Shown: one piece after another, positions 1 to 8,625 of the stretch | How positions within the stretch are numbered: position 1 is the first letter of the stretch | Layout of the letters: each line of letters starts with the position of its first letter | Origin: Nonomuraea endophytica | GTDB lineage: Bacteria > Actinomycetota > Actinomycetes > Streptosporangiales > Streptosporangiaceae | Direction: 5' to 3' | Assembly (NCBI RefSeq): GCF_014203235.1 | Contig: NZ_JACHIN010000003.1 | Coordinates: 709,998 to 773,997, forward strand | DNA: 64,000 nucleotides | Made by a program: the position numbers and the translations under genes | The notes under the pieces: generated by a model | Databases searched by the model: none | What the model was told of the DNA's origin: nothing | The model's input: the letters and a program-made list of their open reading frames with translations, nothing else

Positions 1-100
1 GTCAGGCAGAGGCATGGCCGGTCAAATGGGCGCTTGGCCGGTCAGGCAGCGGCTTAGCCGGGCAGGTTGCCGCTTGGCCGGTCAAGGGGGGCCGTGACGG
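1..100. repeat. Tandem 20-bp repeat, five degenerate units at the left edge
   Basis: Five consecutive 20-bp units can be aligned (1-20, 21-40, 41-60, 61-80, 81-100). They share a G(T/G)CA start and a (T/A)GGCCG-like end, and the fifth is the most diverged. The array probably continues beyond the left edge. It lies downstream of the leftward M20 gene and shows no convincing coding frame. Bases 101-198 hold only GC-rich intergenic sequence. Confidence 0.7.
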
Positions 101-198
101 CGAGTGCCACGTCCGACGTGAGAAGCGACCCCCACGATCGACGCCCGCCCAGGGCGGCGGGTGGCGTGGGGGCGGCCTCGCCGTAATGTATAAACGCC

Positions 199-1395
199 CT
201 AAAGAGAAGCGAGACGAGAGTGGGCAAGCGCGGCGTAGAGGGCGGCGCCGTCGGGGAGGACGGCGTCGTCGAAAGCCGCCTCGGGGGAGTGGTTGTACGG
301 CGCGCTCGCCGGATCCCGGTCGGCCGGGCAGGCGCCCAGGAAGATGAAGGCGCCGGGCACCTGCTCCAGCACGTACGAGAAGTCCTCCGACCCCATCACC
401 GGCTGCGGCGAGACGAAGAACCGGCCGGGCCCGAACAGCTCCTCCACCGTCTGCCCCGCGAACTCCGCCTCCGAGGCGTTGTTGACCGTTACGGGGTAGC
501 CCATGCCGAATCCCGCCTCCACGGCCAGGCCGTTCGCGGCGGCGATGCCCTCGACCAGTTCGATCACGCGCCGCTTGACCAGCGCCCGGTTCTCCTTGCT
601 GAAGGTCCGGATGGTGGCCTGGAAGTGTGCGTCGTCCGGGATGACGTTGTCGACGGTGCCCGCGTGGAAGCTGCCCACCGTGATGACGACCGGGTCGAAG
701 ACGTCGAACTGCCGTGTCACCAGCGTCTGCAGCGCGGTCACCATCTCGCACGCGGCCGGGATCGGGTCGAGCGCGCGGTGCGGCGACGAGCCGTGCCCGC
801 CCTTGCCCTTCACCGTCACCAGGAACGTGTCGGCCGCCGCCATGAGCGGCCCCGGCCGGCTGGCGAACAGCGACGGCGGCAGCATCGCCGACACGACGTG
901 CATGCCGTAGGCGGCGGCGACCCGCTGGCCGGCCGCGTCGAGCACACCCTCGTCGATCATGTACTTGGCGCCCTCGTAGCCCTCCTCGCCGGGCTGGAAC
1001 ATGAACACCACGTCCCCGGCCAGCTCCGTGCGCCGCGCGGCCAGCAGGTGGGCGGCGCCGGCGAGCATCGCGGTGTGCAGGTCGTGGCCGCAGGCGTGCA
1101 TCTGGCCGTCGTTCTGCGAGATGTAGGGCAGGTCGTTGCGCTCGGCGACGGGCAGCGCGTCCATGTCGCCGCGCAGCAGTACGGCGGGGCCGGGCCGGCC
1201 CCCGCGCAGCACGGCGGTGACGGAGCTCAGCGACGAGCCGGTCGTGATCTCCAGGGGCAGGCCGTCGAGCGCGGCCAGGACCTTCTCCTGCGTACGCGGC
1301 AGGGTGAGGCCGATCTCGGGCGTGGTGTGCAGAGAGTGGCGGAGCCGGACGAGCTCGTCCCGCATGTCCTGGGCGGATTCCGTGAACGACGACAT
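199..1395 (-). CDS. M20-family metallopeptidase (amidohydrolase)
   Basis: A 398-aa zinc-dependent amidohydrolase of the M20D type (hippurate / N-acyl-amino-acid / IAA-conjugate hydrolase group), predicted cytosolic. The signature HACGHD lies at residues 100-105, with GDMDALP just upstream (76-82) and the GEEG acidic motif at 136-139. A later LVTVKGKGGHGSSPH segment belongs to the dimerisation domain. The frame stays open further upstream, but that part is the antisense of the divergent HAD gene, so the start is placed at the ATG at 1395. A GTG at 1408-1410 is an alternative. Length fits the family. The substrate cannot be named from sequence. Confidence 0.93.
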   Translation of the reverse strand: MSSFTESAQDMRDELVRLRHSLHTTPEIGLTLPRTQEKVLAALDGLPLEITTGSSLSSVTAVLRGGRPGPAVLLRGDMDALPVAERNDLPYISQNDGQMHACGHDLHTAMLAGAAHLLAARRTELAGDVVFMFQPGEEGYEGAKYMIDEGVLDAAGQRVAAAYGMHVVSAMLPPSLFASRPGPLMAAADTFLVTVKGKGGHGSSPHRALDPIPAACEMVTALQTLVTRQFDVFDPVVITVGSFHAGTVDNVIPDDAHFQATIRTFSKENRALVKRRVIELVEGIAAANGLAVEAGFGMGYPVTVNNASEAEFAGQTVEELFGPGRFFVSPQPVMGSEDFSYVLEQVPGAFIFLGACPADRDPASAPYNHSPEAAFDDAVLPDGAALYAALAHSRLASL

Positions 1396-1456
1396 GCCGT
1401 CATTCTTCACATCCCTGTTGCCATGTTGACAAGCGGGGCTCGCTACGATTGTCCAC

Positions 1457-2236
1457 GTGACTGAGCGTAAGCGCATCGACTCCTGGTTGTCCGACATGGA
1501 TGGCGTTCTCGTGCACGAGGGGCTGCCGGTGCCGGGGGCCGATGAGTTCATCAAGCGGCTGGCCGAGTCCGGCAAGCCGTTCCGGGTGCTCACGAACAAC
1601 TCGATCTACACCCCGCGCGACCTCTCCGTACGGCTGCGCGCCGCCGGCCTGAACGTGCCGCCCGAGTCGATCTGGACCTCGGCCCTGGCCACCGCCCAGT
1701 TCCTGCACGACCAGCGCCCCGGCGGCTCCGCCTACGTCATCGGCGAGGCCGGGCTCACCACCGCGCTGCACGAGGTCGGCTACATCCTGACCGACCTCGA
1801 CCCGGACTACGTGGTGCTCGGCGAGACCCGCACCTACAGCTTCACCCAGCTCACCCGCGCCATCCGCCTCATCGAGTCCGGCGCCCGGTTCATCGCGACC
1901 AACCCCGACCCGGTCGGTCCGTCGAACGAGGGTTCGCTGCCCGCCTGTGGCGCGGTCGCCGCGATGATCACCAAGGCGACCGGCGTCGAGCCGTACTTCG
2001 TCGGCAAGCCCAACCCGCGCATGATGCGCAGCGCGCTCAACGAGATCGAGGGCCACAGCGAGACCACCGCGATGATCGGCGACCGGATGGACACCGACGT
2101 CGTCTCCGGCATGGAGGCCGGTCTCTACACGGTCCTCGTGCTGACCGGCGTGACCCAGCGCGACCAGGTGGACCGGTATCCGTACCGGCCGTCGCTGGTC
2201 GTGGAGTCGGTCGCCGATCTCATCGACCTAATCTGA
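1457..2236 (+). CDS. HAD-IIA family hydrolase (NagD-like phosphatase)
   Basis: A 259-aa haloacid-dehalogenase phosphatase. Motif I is DMDG at residues 13-16 (nucleophile Asp13, general acid/base Asp15). Motif II is the LTNNS segment near residue 46. The NagD-type cap carries the NPDP segment, and motif IV appears as GDRMDTDV. Family members dephosphorylate small metabolites such as nucleotide or sugar phosphates, so the substrate is open. It starts at a GTG and is divergent from the M20 gene with a 61-bp gap. A TACGAT -10-like hexamer 8 bp before the GTG suggests a very short or absent leader. Confidence 0.93.
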   Translation: MTERKRIDSWLSDMDGVLVHEGLPVPGADEFIKRLAESGKPFRVLTNNSIYTPRDLSVRLRAAGLNVPPESIWTSALATAQFLHDQRPGGSAYVIGEAGLTTALHEVGYILTDLDPDYVVLGETRTYSFTQLTRAIRLIESGARFIATNPDPVGPSNEGSLPACGAVAAMITKATGVEPYFVGKPNPRMMRSALNEIEGHSETTAMIGDRMDTDVVSGMEAGLYTVLVLTGVTQRDQVDRYPYRPSLVVESVADLIDLI

Positions 2237-2251
2237 CAGTTCCCGACAGGT

Positions 2252-2899
2252 ATGACTGCGAGGCTGGACGACATGACCCGCATCTACCTGGAAAGCGGCC
2301 TGAAGAGGGTTTTCGCCTGCTCGCTGGAGTGGCCCGGCTGGTGCCGTAGCGGCAAGTCGGAGGAGCAGGCGATCGAGAACCTCATGCACTACGTGCCGCG
2401 CTACGCCGTCGTGGCCGGACGGGCCGGTCTCGCCTTCGAGCCCGGCGAGCCCGAGGTCGTGGAGCGGCTGAAGGGCGGCGCCACCACCGACTTCGGGGCG
2501 CCGGAGAAGGAGCCGGTGGCCGACCACGCGGCGGTCGGCGCGGAGGCGGCCGCCCGTGACGTCGCGCTCATGCGCGCGGCCTGGCAGTTGTTCGACGAGA
2601 CGGTGGCGCTCTCTCCGGAGGAGTTGCGCAAGGGGCCGCGCGGCGGGGGCCGTGACCGGACGAAGATGGTCGACCACGTCACCGAGGCCGAGCGCAACTA
2701 CGCCCGGCAGGCCGGCGTGCGCCACCCGCCCTACAAGTCGGGGGCCGACCGGGACGCGATGCGCGACGAACTCGCCGCCGTGCTGGGGCGGCCGTGGCAG
2801 GGCGCCTGGGACTTCAAGTGGACGCCGCGCTACGTCGTGCGGCGCGTCACGTGGCACGTGCTCGACCATCTGTGGGAAATGGAGGACCGCTCGGCCTGA
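2252..2899 (+). CDS. DinB-like putative metal-dependent four-helix protein
   Basis: A 215-aa protein that starts 15 bp after the HAD stop and is probably cotranscribed with it. The C-terminal half has the layout of the DinB/YfiT superfamily: a MVDHV-x-EAERNYARQ helix and a closing VTWHVLDHLWEMEDR helix. Their histidines (D-H-V, W-H-V-L-D-H) match the usual three-His metal site. The N-terminal ~70 residues (SLEWPGWCRSGKS and following) match no domain I know. DinB proteins include thiol-dependent S-transferases, but no substrate can be assigned. An internal ATG at 2273 is a possible later start. Confidence 0.75.
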   Translation: MTARLDDMTRIYLESGLKRVFACSLEWPGWCRSGKSEEQAIENLMHYVPRYAVVAGRAGLAFEPGEPEVVERLKGGATTDFGAPEKEPVADHAAVGAEAAARDVALMRAAWQLFDETVALSPEELRKGPRGGGRDRTKMVDHVTEAERNYARQAGVRHPPYKSGADRDAMRDELAAVLGRPWQGAWDFKWTPRYVVRRVTWHVLDHLWEMEDRSA

Positions 2900-2930
2900 T
2901 CCTTGTGGGTTTCGCACACAAAAGGCGGTT

Positions 2931-2958
2931 TTGCCCATCGGGTAGCCTAACCTACGGT
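2931..2958 (+). promoter_or_regulatory. Desaturase promoter with DtxR/IdeR-type iron box
   Basis: TTGCCC (2931-2936), a 16-bp spacer and TACGGT (2953-2958) form a plausible -35/-10 pair 26 bp before the desaturase ATG. The spacer and -10 contain 2937-2955. On the minus strand this reads GTAGGTTAGGCTACCCGAT and matches the IdeR/DmdR consensus (TWAGGTWAGSCTWACCTWA) at 15 of 19 positions by hand alignment. A Shine-Dalgarno AAGGAG follows at 2970-2975. Repression by iron-loaded regulator is inferred from the overlap. Confidence 0.55.
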
Positions 2959-2984
2959 GCCGTAACTTCAAGGAGACGATCTTT

Positions 2985-3914
2985 ATGGCGATGACTCAGA
3001 CGGAACTGCTGCACGCGCTGGAGCCCGTGGTCGCGGGCGAGCTCGACCGCCATCTCAAGGTGGCCAAAGAGTGGTTCCCGCACGAGTACGTTCCTTGGAG
3101 TCAGGGCCGCGACTTCGACGGCATCTACCAGGGCGAGGCCTGGCAGGACAGCGACTCCAAGATCCCCGAGTCGGCGCGGGTGTCGCTGATCGTGAACCTT
3201 CTCACGGAGGACAACCTCCCCAGCTACCACCACGAGATCGCCACCACGTTCGGCCGTGACGGCGCGTGGGGCACCTGGGTGCACCGCTGGACCGCGGAGG
3301 AGGACAAGCACGGCACCGCGATCCGCGACTACCTCACCGTCACCCGCGCCGTCGACCCTGTGGCGCTGGAGCGGGCCCGGATGATCCACATGGAGCAGGG
3401 TTTCCAGACCGAGTACGGCACCATGCTCCAGCAACTGGCCTACGTCTCCTTCCAGGAGCTGGCCACCCGCATCTCCCACCGCAACACCGGCAGGGCCACC
3501 GGCGACGAGGGCTGCGAGCGGCTGCTGGCCAGGATCGCCGCCGACGAGAACCTGCACATGCTCTTCTACCGCAACCTGCTCAAGGCCGCCTTCGAGCTGG
3601 ACCCCAACCAGACCATGCGCGCCGTCACCGACGTGGTCACCACCTTCCAGATGCCCGGCTCCGGCATCCAGGGCTTCGCCCGCAAGGCGATGATCATCGC
3701 CAACGAGGGCATCTACGACCTGCGCCTGCACCTGGACGACGTGCTCATGCCGGTGCTGCGCCAGTGGGCCGTCTTCGACCAGACCGGGCTGGACGCCGAG
3801 GGCGAGAAGGCCCGCGACGAGCTGGCCGGGTTCCTGGAGAGGACCGAGGTCACGGCCTCACGCTTCGTCGCCCGCAGGGAAGAGCGCAGGGCCAGGGCCG
3901 CCAACATGGGATGA
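2985..3914 (+). CDS. Acyl-ACP desaturase (soluble di-iron fatty acid desaturase)
   Basis: A 309-aa ferritin-like di-iron enzyme, fatty acid desaturase type 2 family (plant stearoyl-ACP desaturase, mycobacterial DesA group). It inserts a cis double bond into ACP-bound acyl chains using oxygen and reduced ferredoxin. Ligand motifs are visible: EEDKH at 105-109, DENLH at 187-191, and further ligand candidates in LLTEDNLPSYHHEI (72-85). There is no membrane segment. The ATG is preceded by AAGGAG at a 9-nt spacing. The stop overlaps the next start (ATGA at 3911), so the AarF-like kinase is translationally coupled. Confidence 0.95.
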   Translation: MAMTQTELLHALEPVVAGELDRHLKVAKEWFPHEYVPWSQGRDFDGIYQGEAWQDSDSKIPESARVSLIVNLLTEDNLPSYHHEIATTFGRDGAWGTWVHRWTAEEDKHGTAIRDYLTVTRAVDPVALERARMIHMEQGFQTEYGTMLQQLAYVSFQELATRISHRNTGRATGDEGCERLLARIAADENLHMLFYRNLLKAAFELDPNQTMRAVTDVVTTFQMPGSGIQGFARKAMIIANEGIYDLRLHLDDVLMPVLRQWAVFDQTGLDAEGEKARDELAGFLERTEVTASRFVARREERRARAANMG

Positions 3915-5884
3915 TCTCCCGCATGGACGTCCAGACCTCCCTCTTTTTCTCGTTCTCCGTCCTGATCATGGTGCTGATCGTGGCCAGGCTGGCGCAACGG
4001 CTGCTGGGCGTCCATCTCGGCGGGTTCCGCGTGTTCATGGCCGCGGTGATCGGCTTCGCGTTGTCGGGGCCGATCTTCGCGCCGATCATCGGCGGCTTCC
4101 AGAACCTCCGGCCGGGGGAGGACCCCGGCTTCGGCGCCGTCTGGGTCGTGGTCGTGCTCGGCATGCTGGCCGTGCTGATCCCGATGGTGATCCTGGTGAT
4201 GGCCGAGGCGCTGGTGCCGCCGGGCTCCATCCCCGGCCCCATCGAGGTGGTCAAGGGGCTGCGCGGCCGGATCTCCCGGGGCCGCCGCTACTCCCAGATC
4301 ACCCGCATCGCGATCAGGCACGGCCTCGGCCCCTACCTGCGCGGCCGGGGCGAGAGCCTCAACGACCGCTCCGGCAAGGTACGGCTGGCCCGCTCGCTGC
4401 GCGAGGCCCTCGACGACGGCGGCGTCACCTTCGTCAAGCTCGGCCAGGTGCTCTCCACCCGGCGCGACCTGCTCCCGGCCGAGTTCGTCGACGAGCTCGG
4501 CCGGCTGCAGGACCAGGTGGCGCCGCTGCCGTGGGAGCGCGTCGAGCCGGTGCTCGCCGCCGAGCTCGGCGGGCCGGTCGACCAGGTGTTCGCCGCCTTC
4601 GACCGGGTCCCGCTGGCCGCCGCCTCCATCGCCCAGGCCTACACCGCCCGTCTGCACACCGGTGAGGAGGTCGTGGTCAAGGTCCAGCGGCCCGGCATCG
4701 GCGCCGTCGTGGCCAAGGACCTCGACATCGTGCGCAGGCTGGCCGTCACCCTGGAGTCACGCACCAAGTGGGGCCGCTCGCTCGGCATGCGTGACCTGGC
4801 CGAGGGGTTCGCGGTCGCGATCCGCGAGGAGCTCGACTTCCGCATCGAGGCGGCCAACATGGCCGCCGTCGCCGCCACCCCGAGCGACCAGGTCACCTAC
4901 CCGGTGCCGTTCACGCGCATGTGCACCGACCGGGTGCTGGTCATGCAGCGGCTGAACGGCAAGCCGCTGGCGGGCGTACCGGGGGAGAGCGCGCGGCTGG
5001 CCCGCGACCTGCTCGACACGCTGCTGCGCCAGATCCTGCTGGAGGGCGTCTTCCACGCCGACCCGCACCCCGGCAACATCATGGTCCTGGACGACGGCAG
5101 CCTCGGCCTGCTCGACTTCGGCTCGGTCGGCCGACTGGACGCCTCCGTGCGCGCCGCCCTGCAGCGCTTCCTGATGGCGCTCAACCGGCAGGACCCGCTC
5201 GGCGTGACCGACGCCCTGCTGGAGGTCGTGCCCCGCCCCGAGGACATCGACGAGGCCGGGCTGGAACGCGCGCTCGGCCAGTTCATGGCCCGCCACCTCG
5301 GGCCCGGCATGGACAGCGCCGCCATGTTCACCGACCTGTTCAGGATCGTCTCCGAGTACGGCCTGTCGATCCCGCCCGAGGTCGCCGCCGTCTTCCGCGC
5401 CCTCGCCACACTCGAAGGCACGCTGGTACGGCTGGCGCCCGGCTTCAACCTCATCACCGAGGCCCGCTCCTTCGCCGGCCGCTACCTGGCCGAACAGCTG
5501 TCCGGAACCACCCTGAAGGAGGCCGTGGCCCAGGAGGCGGCCGCGTTGCTGCCGATGGTGCGCCGCCTGCCGCGCCGGATCGAACGCATCGCCAGCGCGG
5601 CCGAGCACGGGCGGTTCTCGGTGAACGTGCGATTGTTCGCCGACGAGCGTGACCGGCGCTATCTCACCGGGCTGCTGCACCAGGTCCTGCTGACCGTGCT
5701 GGGGGCCACCGCGGGGATCATGGCGGTGTTCCTGCTGGGGACCGAGGGCGGACCGGTGTCGGTCGCGGCCCTGAACCTGAGCCTGTTCGATCTGCTGGGC
5801 TACAACCTGCTGGTCATCGCGGCGATCCTGGTGCTGCGGGTGCTCGTGCTGATCTTCCGGCGCAGAGAGGACGCGCCGTCATAA
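3911..5884 (+). CDS. AarF/ABC1/UbiB-family kinase-like membrane protein
   Basis: A 657-aa atypical kinase of the ABC1/ADCK/UbiB family, linked in other organisms to isoprenoid-quinone or lipid homeostasis. Conserved elements are the KxGQ motif in FVKLGQVLSTR, the nucleotide-binding lysine in VVVKVQRP, the catalytic loop ADPHPGNIMVL and the metal-binding LLDFGSVG. Two C-terminal hydrophobic helices are typical of UbiB. Less usual are three predicted helices before the kinase domain (about residues 10-28, 40-60 and 75-97). The start overlaps the desaturase stop (ATGA), so membrane lipid desaturation and this protein may be functionally linked. Confidence 0.9.
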   Translation: MISRMDVQTSLFFSFSVLIMVLIVARLAQRLLGVHLGGFRVFMAAVIGFALSGPIFAPIIGGFQNLRPGEDPGFGAVWVVVVLGMLAVLIPMVILVMAEALVPPGSIPGPIEVVKGLRGRISRGRRYSQITRIAIRHGLGPYLRGRGESLNDRSGKVRLARSLREALDDGGVTFVKLGQVLSTRRDLLPAEFVDELGRLQDQVAPLPWERVEPVLAAELGGPVDQVFAAFDRVPLAAASIAQAYTARLHTGEEVVVKVQRPGIGAVVAKDLDIVRRLAVTLESRTKWGRSLGMRDLAEGFAVAIREELDFRIEAANMAAVAATPSDQVTYPVPFTRMCTDRVLVMQRLNGKPLAGVPGESARLARDLLDTLLRQILLEGVFHADPHPGNIMVLDDGSLGLLDFGSVGRLDASVRAALQRFLMALNRQDPLGVTDALLEVVPRPEDIDEAGLERALGQFMARHLGPGMDSAAMFTDLFRIVSEYGLSIPPEVAAVFRALATLEGTLVRLAPGFNLITEARSFAGRYLAEQLSGTTLKEAVAQEAAALLPMVRRLPRRIERIASAAEHGRFSVNVRLFADERDRRYLTGLLHQVLLTVLGATAGIMAVFLLGTEGGPVSVAALNLSLFDLLGYNLLVIAAILVLRVLVLIFRRREDAPS

Positions 5885-6009
5885 TGGCTCGCCCCGTCGT
5901 AATGGCTCGCCCCGTCGTAATGGCCCGCGCCGTCCGGATGGCTCGCGCCGTCCGGATGGCTCGCGCTGGCTGGTAGGCCCGCGCTGGCTGGTAGGCCCGC
6001 GCTGCCGGG
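5884..6009. repeat. 18-bp minisatellite, seven units
   Basis: Seven contiguous 18-bp units start inside the AarF stop codon (5884, 5902, 5920, 5938, 5956, 5974, 5992). Units 1-2 are identical. The pattern then drifts from ATGGCTCGCCCCGTCGTA to TAGGCCCGCGCTGGCTGG, as expected from slippage and mutation. The array separates the AarF-like gene from the S66 peptidase gene. It has no spacers and is not a CRISPR. Confidence 0.85.
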
Positions 6010-6069
6010 TGGGCCGCGTCGTCGAGCTGGGTGGCCCGTCGTGATCGTGTGTTGAGAGGGAGACCGAAG

Positions 6070-7104
6070 ATGATTTATCCGCCGAAACCGCAGGCAGGGG
6101 ACAAGGTGGCGGTGCTCTCGCCCTCGGCCGGGCTGCCGGGGATCCTGCCGTTGCCGTTCGAGGCGGGGCTGACGGTGTTGCGTGAGGAGTTCGGGCTGAT
6201 GCCGGTGGAGTTCCCGGCCACGCGGGTCATGGGGGCGAGCGCGCGCGAGCGGGCCGCCGACGTCAACGCCGCCTTCGCCGACCCGTCGATCAAGGCCATC
6301 ATCGCCAGCATCGGCGGCGACGACCAGATCACGGTCACCCCGCACCTGGACGACGCGGTCATCCGGGCCAACCCCAAGCCGTTCTTCGGCTACAGCGACA
6401 ACACCAACCTGCTGCTCCACCTGTGGAACCTCGGCATCGTCGCCTACCACGGCGGGTCGGTCATGTGCCAGTTCGGACGGTGCGGCGGCACGCACCCGGC
6501 CAGCGCCGAGTCGCTGCGTGCCGCCCTGTTCACCTCGGGTCCGTACACGCTGCCGGAGTCCTTCGAGTTCAGCGACGTGGACAAGCCGTGGGACGACCCC
6601 GCCTCCTTCGACGCGCCCCCGCCGATGCGCGCATGCGACGGCTGGCACTGGCACAACCCGGACCGGGTCGTCGAGGGCGCCACCTGGGGCGGGAACCTGG
6701 AGATCCTGTCCTGGCTCCTGATGGCGGATCGCGGCATCCGGCCCGCGGCGGCGTACGAGGGGATGGTTCTGATCGTCGAGACCAGCGAGGAGCTCCCCTC
6801 CGCCGAGGAGGTCTTCCGCATCCTCCGCAACATGGGCGAACGCGGCCTTCTCGCGAAATTTCCGGCTATCTTGATCGGCCGCCCCAAGGCCTGGTCCCTC
6901 AACCACCGCCTGACCCCGGCCGAGTCCGCCAAGTACGCCGACGACCAGCGTGAGGCGGTCCTGAAGGCCCTCACCCACTACGCCCCGGCCACGATGGCGG
7001 TCTTCGACGTCGACTTCGGCCACACCGACCCCCAGGTGGTCATCCCCTACGGCGGCCAGATCCGCGTGGACGGCCCCGCCCGCACCATCACCGTCACCTA
7101 CTGA
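6070..7104 (+). CDS. S66 family peptidase (LD-carboxypeptidase / MccF-like)
   Basis: A 344-aa serine peptidase of the S66 family, which includes murein LD-carboxypeptidases and the microcin C self-immunity protein MccF. The nucleophile Ser109 lies in GYSDNTN. The Glu of VIVETSEELPS and the His of DFGHTDPQ fit the Ser-Glu-His triad. No signal peptide is seen. The start is the ATG behind a GAGAGGGA ribosome site. An upstream ATG at 6031 is rejected because it lies beyond that site. The role could be muropeptide recycling or cleavage of peptidyl-nucleotide antibiotics. Confidence 0.9.
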   Translation: MIYPPKPQAGDKVAVLSPSAGLPGILPLPFEAGLTVLREEFGLMPVEFPATRVMGASARERAADVNAAFADPSIKAIIASIGGDDQITVTPHLDDAVIRANPKPFFGYSDNTNLLLHLWNLGIVAYHGGSVMCQFGRCGGTHPASAESLRAALFTSGPYTLPESFEFSDVDKPWDDPASFDAPPPMRACDGWHWHNPDRVVEGATWGGNLEILSWLLMADRGIRPAAAYEGMVLIVETSEELPSAEEVFRILRNMGERGLLAKFPAILIGRPKAWSLNHRLTPAESAKYADDQREAVLKALTHYAPATMAVFDVDFGHTDPQVVIPYGGQIRVDGPARTITVTY

Positions 7105-7203
7105 CCTCCGCGCGGAAAAACTTTCGGCCCGGCATGTCGAGAACGTCGCCTCGGCTTCTACGTCCCGGATGAGAACAGAACCTCATCACAAGGAGGAAGT
7201 CAG

Positions 7204-8010
7204 ATGGAGACTCTCATCGGCGGCGGCGCGTTCTTCGAGGGCGCGCGCTGGCACGAGGGGCGGCTGTGGGTGTCGGACTTCTGGCGTCGTCACGTGCTGG
7301 CGATCTCGATGGACGGCACCGCCGAGGTGGTGGCCGAGGTCCCGGGGTCGCCTTCCGGGCTGGGCTGGCTGCCCGACGGAAGCCCGCTGGTCGCCTCGAT
7401 GATGGACCGCAAGGTGCTCCGGATCGACGACGGCAAGACGAGCGTGCACGCCGACCTGTCCGCACTGACCGACCTGCCGGTGAACGACCTGGTCATGCAC
7501 CCGTCGGGCCGCGCCTACGTGGGCGCGTGCGACTTCAGCGGGGCGCCGACCAAGTTGTACCGGGTTGACCCGGACGGCGGCGTGCACGAGGCCGCCGACG
7601 ACATGGCCTTCCCGAACGGCCCCGCCCTCACCCCTGATGGCCGCACCCTCATCATCGCCGAGTCCTACGCCAACCGGCTGACCGCCTTCGACCTCGCCCC
7701 CGACGGCGCCCTGGTGAACCGCCGCGTGTGGGCTGACCTGGGCTCCGCCAACCCCGACGGCATCGCGCTGGACAGCGAAGGCGCCGTCTGGGTGGCCGAC
7801 GCGGGCGGCAACCGGGCGATCCGGGTGAAGGAGGGCGGCGAGATCCTGCAGGAGATCAGCACCGGTGACGACGGCGTCTTCGCCTGCGCGCTCGGCGGCC
7901 CCGACGGCCACACCCTGTTCCTGTGCACCGCCCCCACCTTCGACCCCGAGGAGGCGGCCCGCATCCTGAAGGCGGAGATCCGCACCGTCCGGGTCGACGT
8001 TCCCGCCTGA
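7204..8010 (+). CDS. SMP-30/gluconolactonase-like beta-propeller hydrolase
   Basis: A 268-aa six-bladed beta-propeller of the SMP-30/LRE family, calcium- or zinc-dependent lactonases. Metal-ligand positions can be read: Glu in FFEGARWHEG, Asn in FPNGPALTPDG and Asp in NPDGIALDSEG. A very strong ribosome site (AAGGAGGAAG) precedes the ATG. No signal peptide is seen. The gene is flanked by a perfect terminator palindrome. The substrate (sugar or other lactone) is unknown. Confidence 0.9.
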   Translation: METLIGGGAFFEGARWHEGRLWVSDFWRRHVLAISMDGTAEVVAEVPGSPSGLGWLPDGSPLVASMMDRKVLRIDDGKTSVHADLSALTDLPVNDLVMHPSGRAYVGACDFSGAPTKLYRVDPDGGVHEAADDMAFPNGPALTPDGRTLIIAESYANRLTAFDLAPDGALVNRRVWADLGSANPDGIALDSEGAVWVADAGGNRAIRVKEGGEILQEISTGDDGVFACALGGPDGHTLFLCTAPTFDPEEAARILKAEIRTVRVDVPA

Positions 8011-8036
8011 CAGCAAGTCCCGCTTTACTGCAAGTC

Positions 8037-8066
8037 CCAGCCGGTACGGCGCGCCGTACCGGCTGG
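8037..8066. terminator. Perfect 30-bp palindrome between convergent genes
   Basis: The sequence is fully self-complementary (15-bp arms, CCAGCCGGTACGGCG and its complement). It lies between the convergent SMP-30-like and arfB genes, 26 bp and 16 bp from their stops. It is a probable bidirectional terminator of the U-poor actinobacterial kind. Confidence 0.8.
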
Positions 8067-8082
8067 ACGTGCGCCGTTACGG

Positions 8083-8490
8083 CTAGACGTCGCGGCGCAG
8101 GCGTTTCACGTCGGAGCGGGCCTTCTTGGCGGCCAGGCGGCGCTCGACCGAGCCCCTCGTGGGCTTGGTCGCGCGGCGGCGCTTCGGCGGCGGTGCGATG
8201 GCCTCGCGCAGGCGCTGGGCCAGGCGCTGGACGGCGGCTTCACGGTTGCGCAACTGCGAGCGGTACTCGGAGGCGGCGATGGTGATCAGCGGCCCGCCCA
8301 GCCGGGCGACGGCGCGTTCCTTCAGGGCGGGCGGGAGCGCGGTCGTGGCGGAGACGTCGAAGAGGAGTTCCACGCGGCTGTCGGTGGTGTTCACGCCCTG
8401 GCCGCCCGGCCCCGACGAGCGGGAGAAACGCCAGACGAGCTCGGCGTCGGGGATGACGACCGAGTCGTTGACGACCAGCGGGGCGGGCAT
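8083..8490 (-). CDS. arfB: Alternative ribosome-rescue factor ArfB (peptidyl-tRNA hydrolase, YaeJ/ICT1 type)
   Basis: A 135-aa class-I-release-factor-like protein. The catalytic GGQ is at residues 29-31 in RSSGPGGQGVN. The basic C-terminal tail (KRRRATKPTRGSVERRLAAKKARSD) is the part that enters the mRNA channel of stalled ribosomes in ArfB/ICT1. It hydrolyses peptidyl-tRNA on non-stop ribosomes without recognising a stop codon. Length and domain order are normal and the start is an ATG. Confidence 0.95.
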   Translation of the reverse strand: MPAPLVVNDSVVIPDAELVWRFSRSSGPGGQGVNTTDSRVELLFDVSATTALPPALKERAVARLGGPLITIAASEYRSQLRNREAAVQRLAQRLREAIAPPPKRRRATKPTRGSVERRLAAKKARSDVKRLRRDV

Positions 8491-8625
8491 GGGAGATCTC
8501 CTTCGGTGAGTGCTCTCCTACGGTATCTGCCCGGCATGTCCGGCCAGCAACGGATTTTTCCGGATGTGCCGAACAGGGCGCGCATGTGACTATGAGGGGA
8601 ACGCTCTGCGGGAGAGGCGGATTCC

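Noticed and set aside
1..100. CRISPR-like array
   Set aside because: Units are directly abutting 20-mers without spacers, and no cas genes are present. The same applies to the 18-bp arrays.
1396..1599. N-terminal extension of the M20 hydrolase frame
   Set aside because: It overlaps the divergent HAD gene and shows no conserved sequence. The family N-terminus begins at the ATG at 1395.
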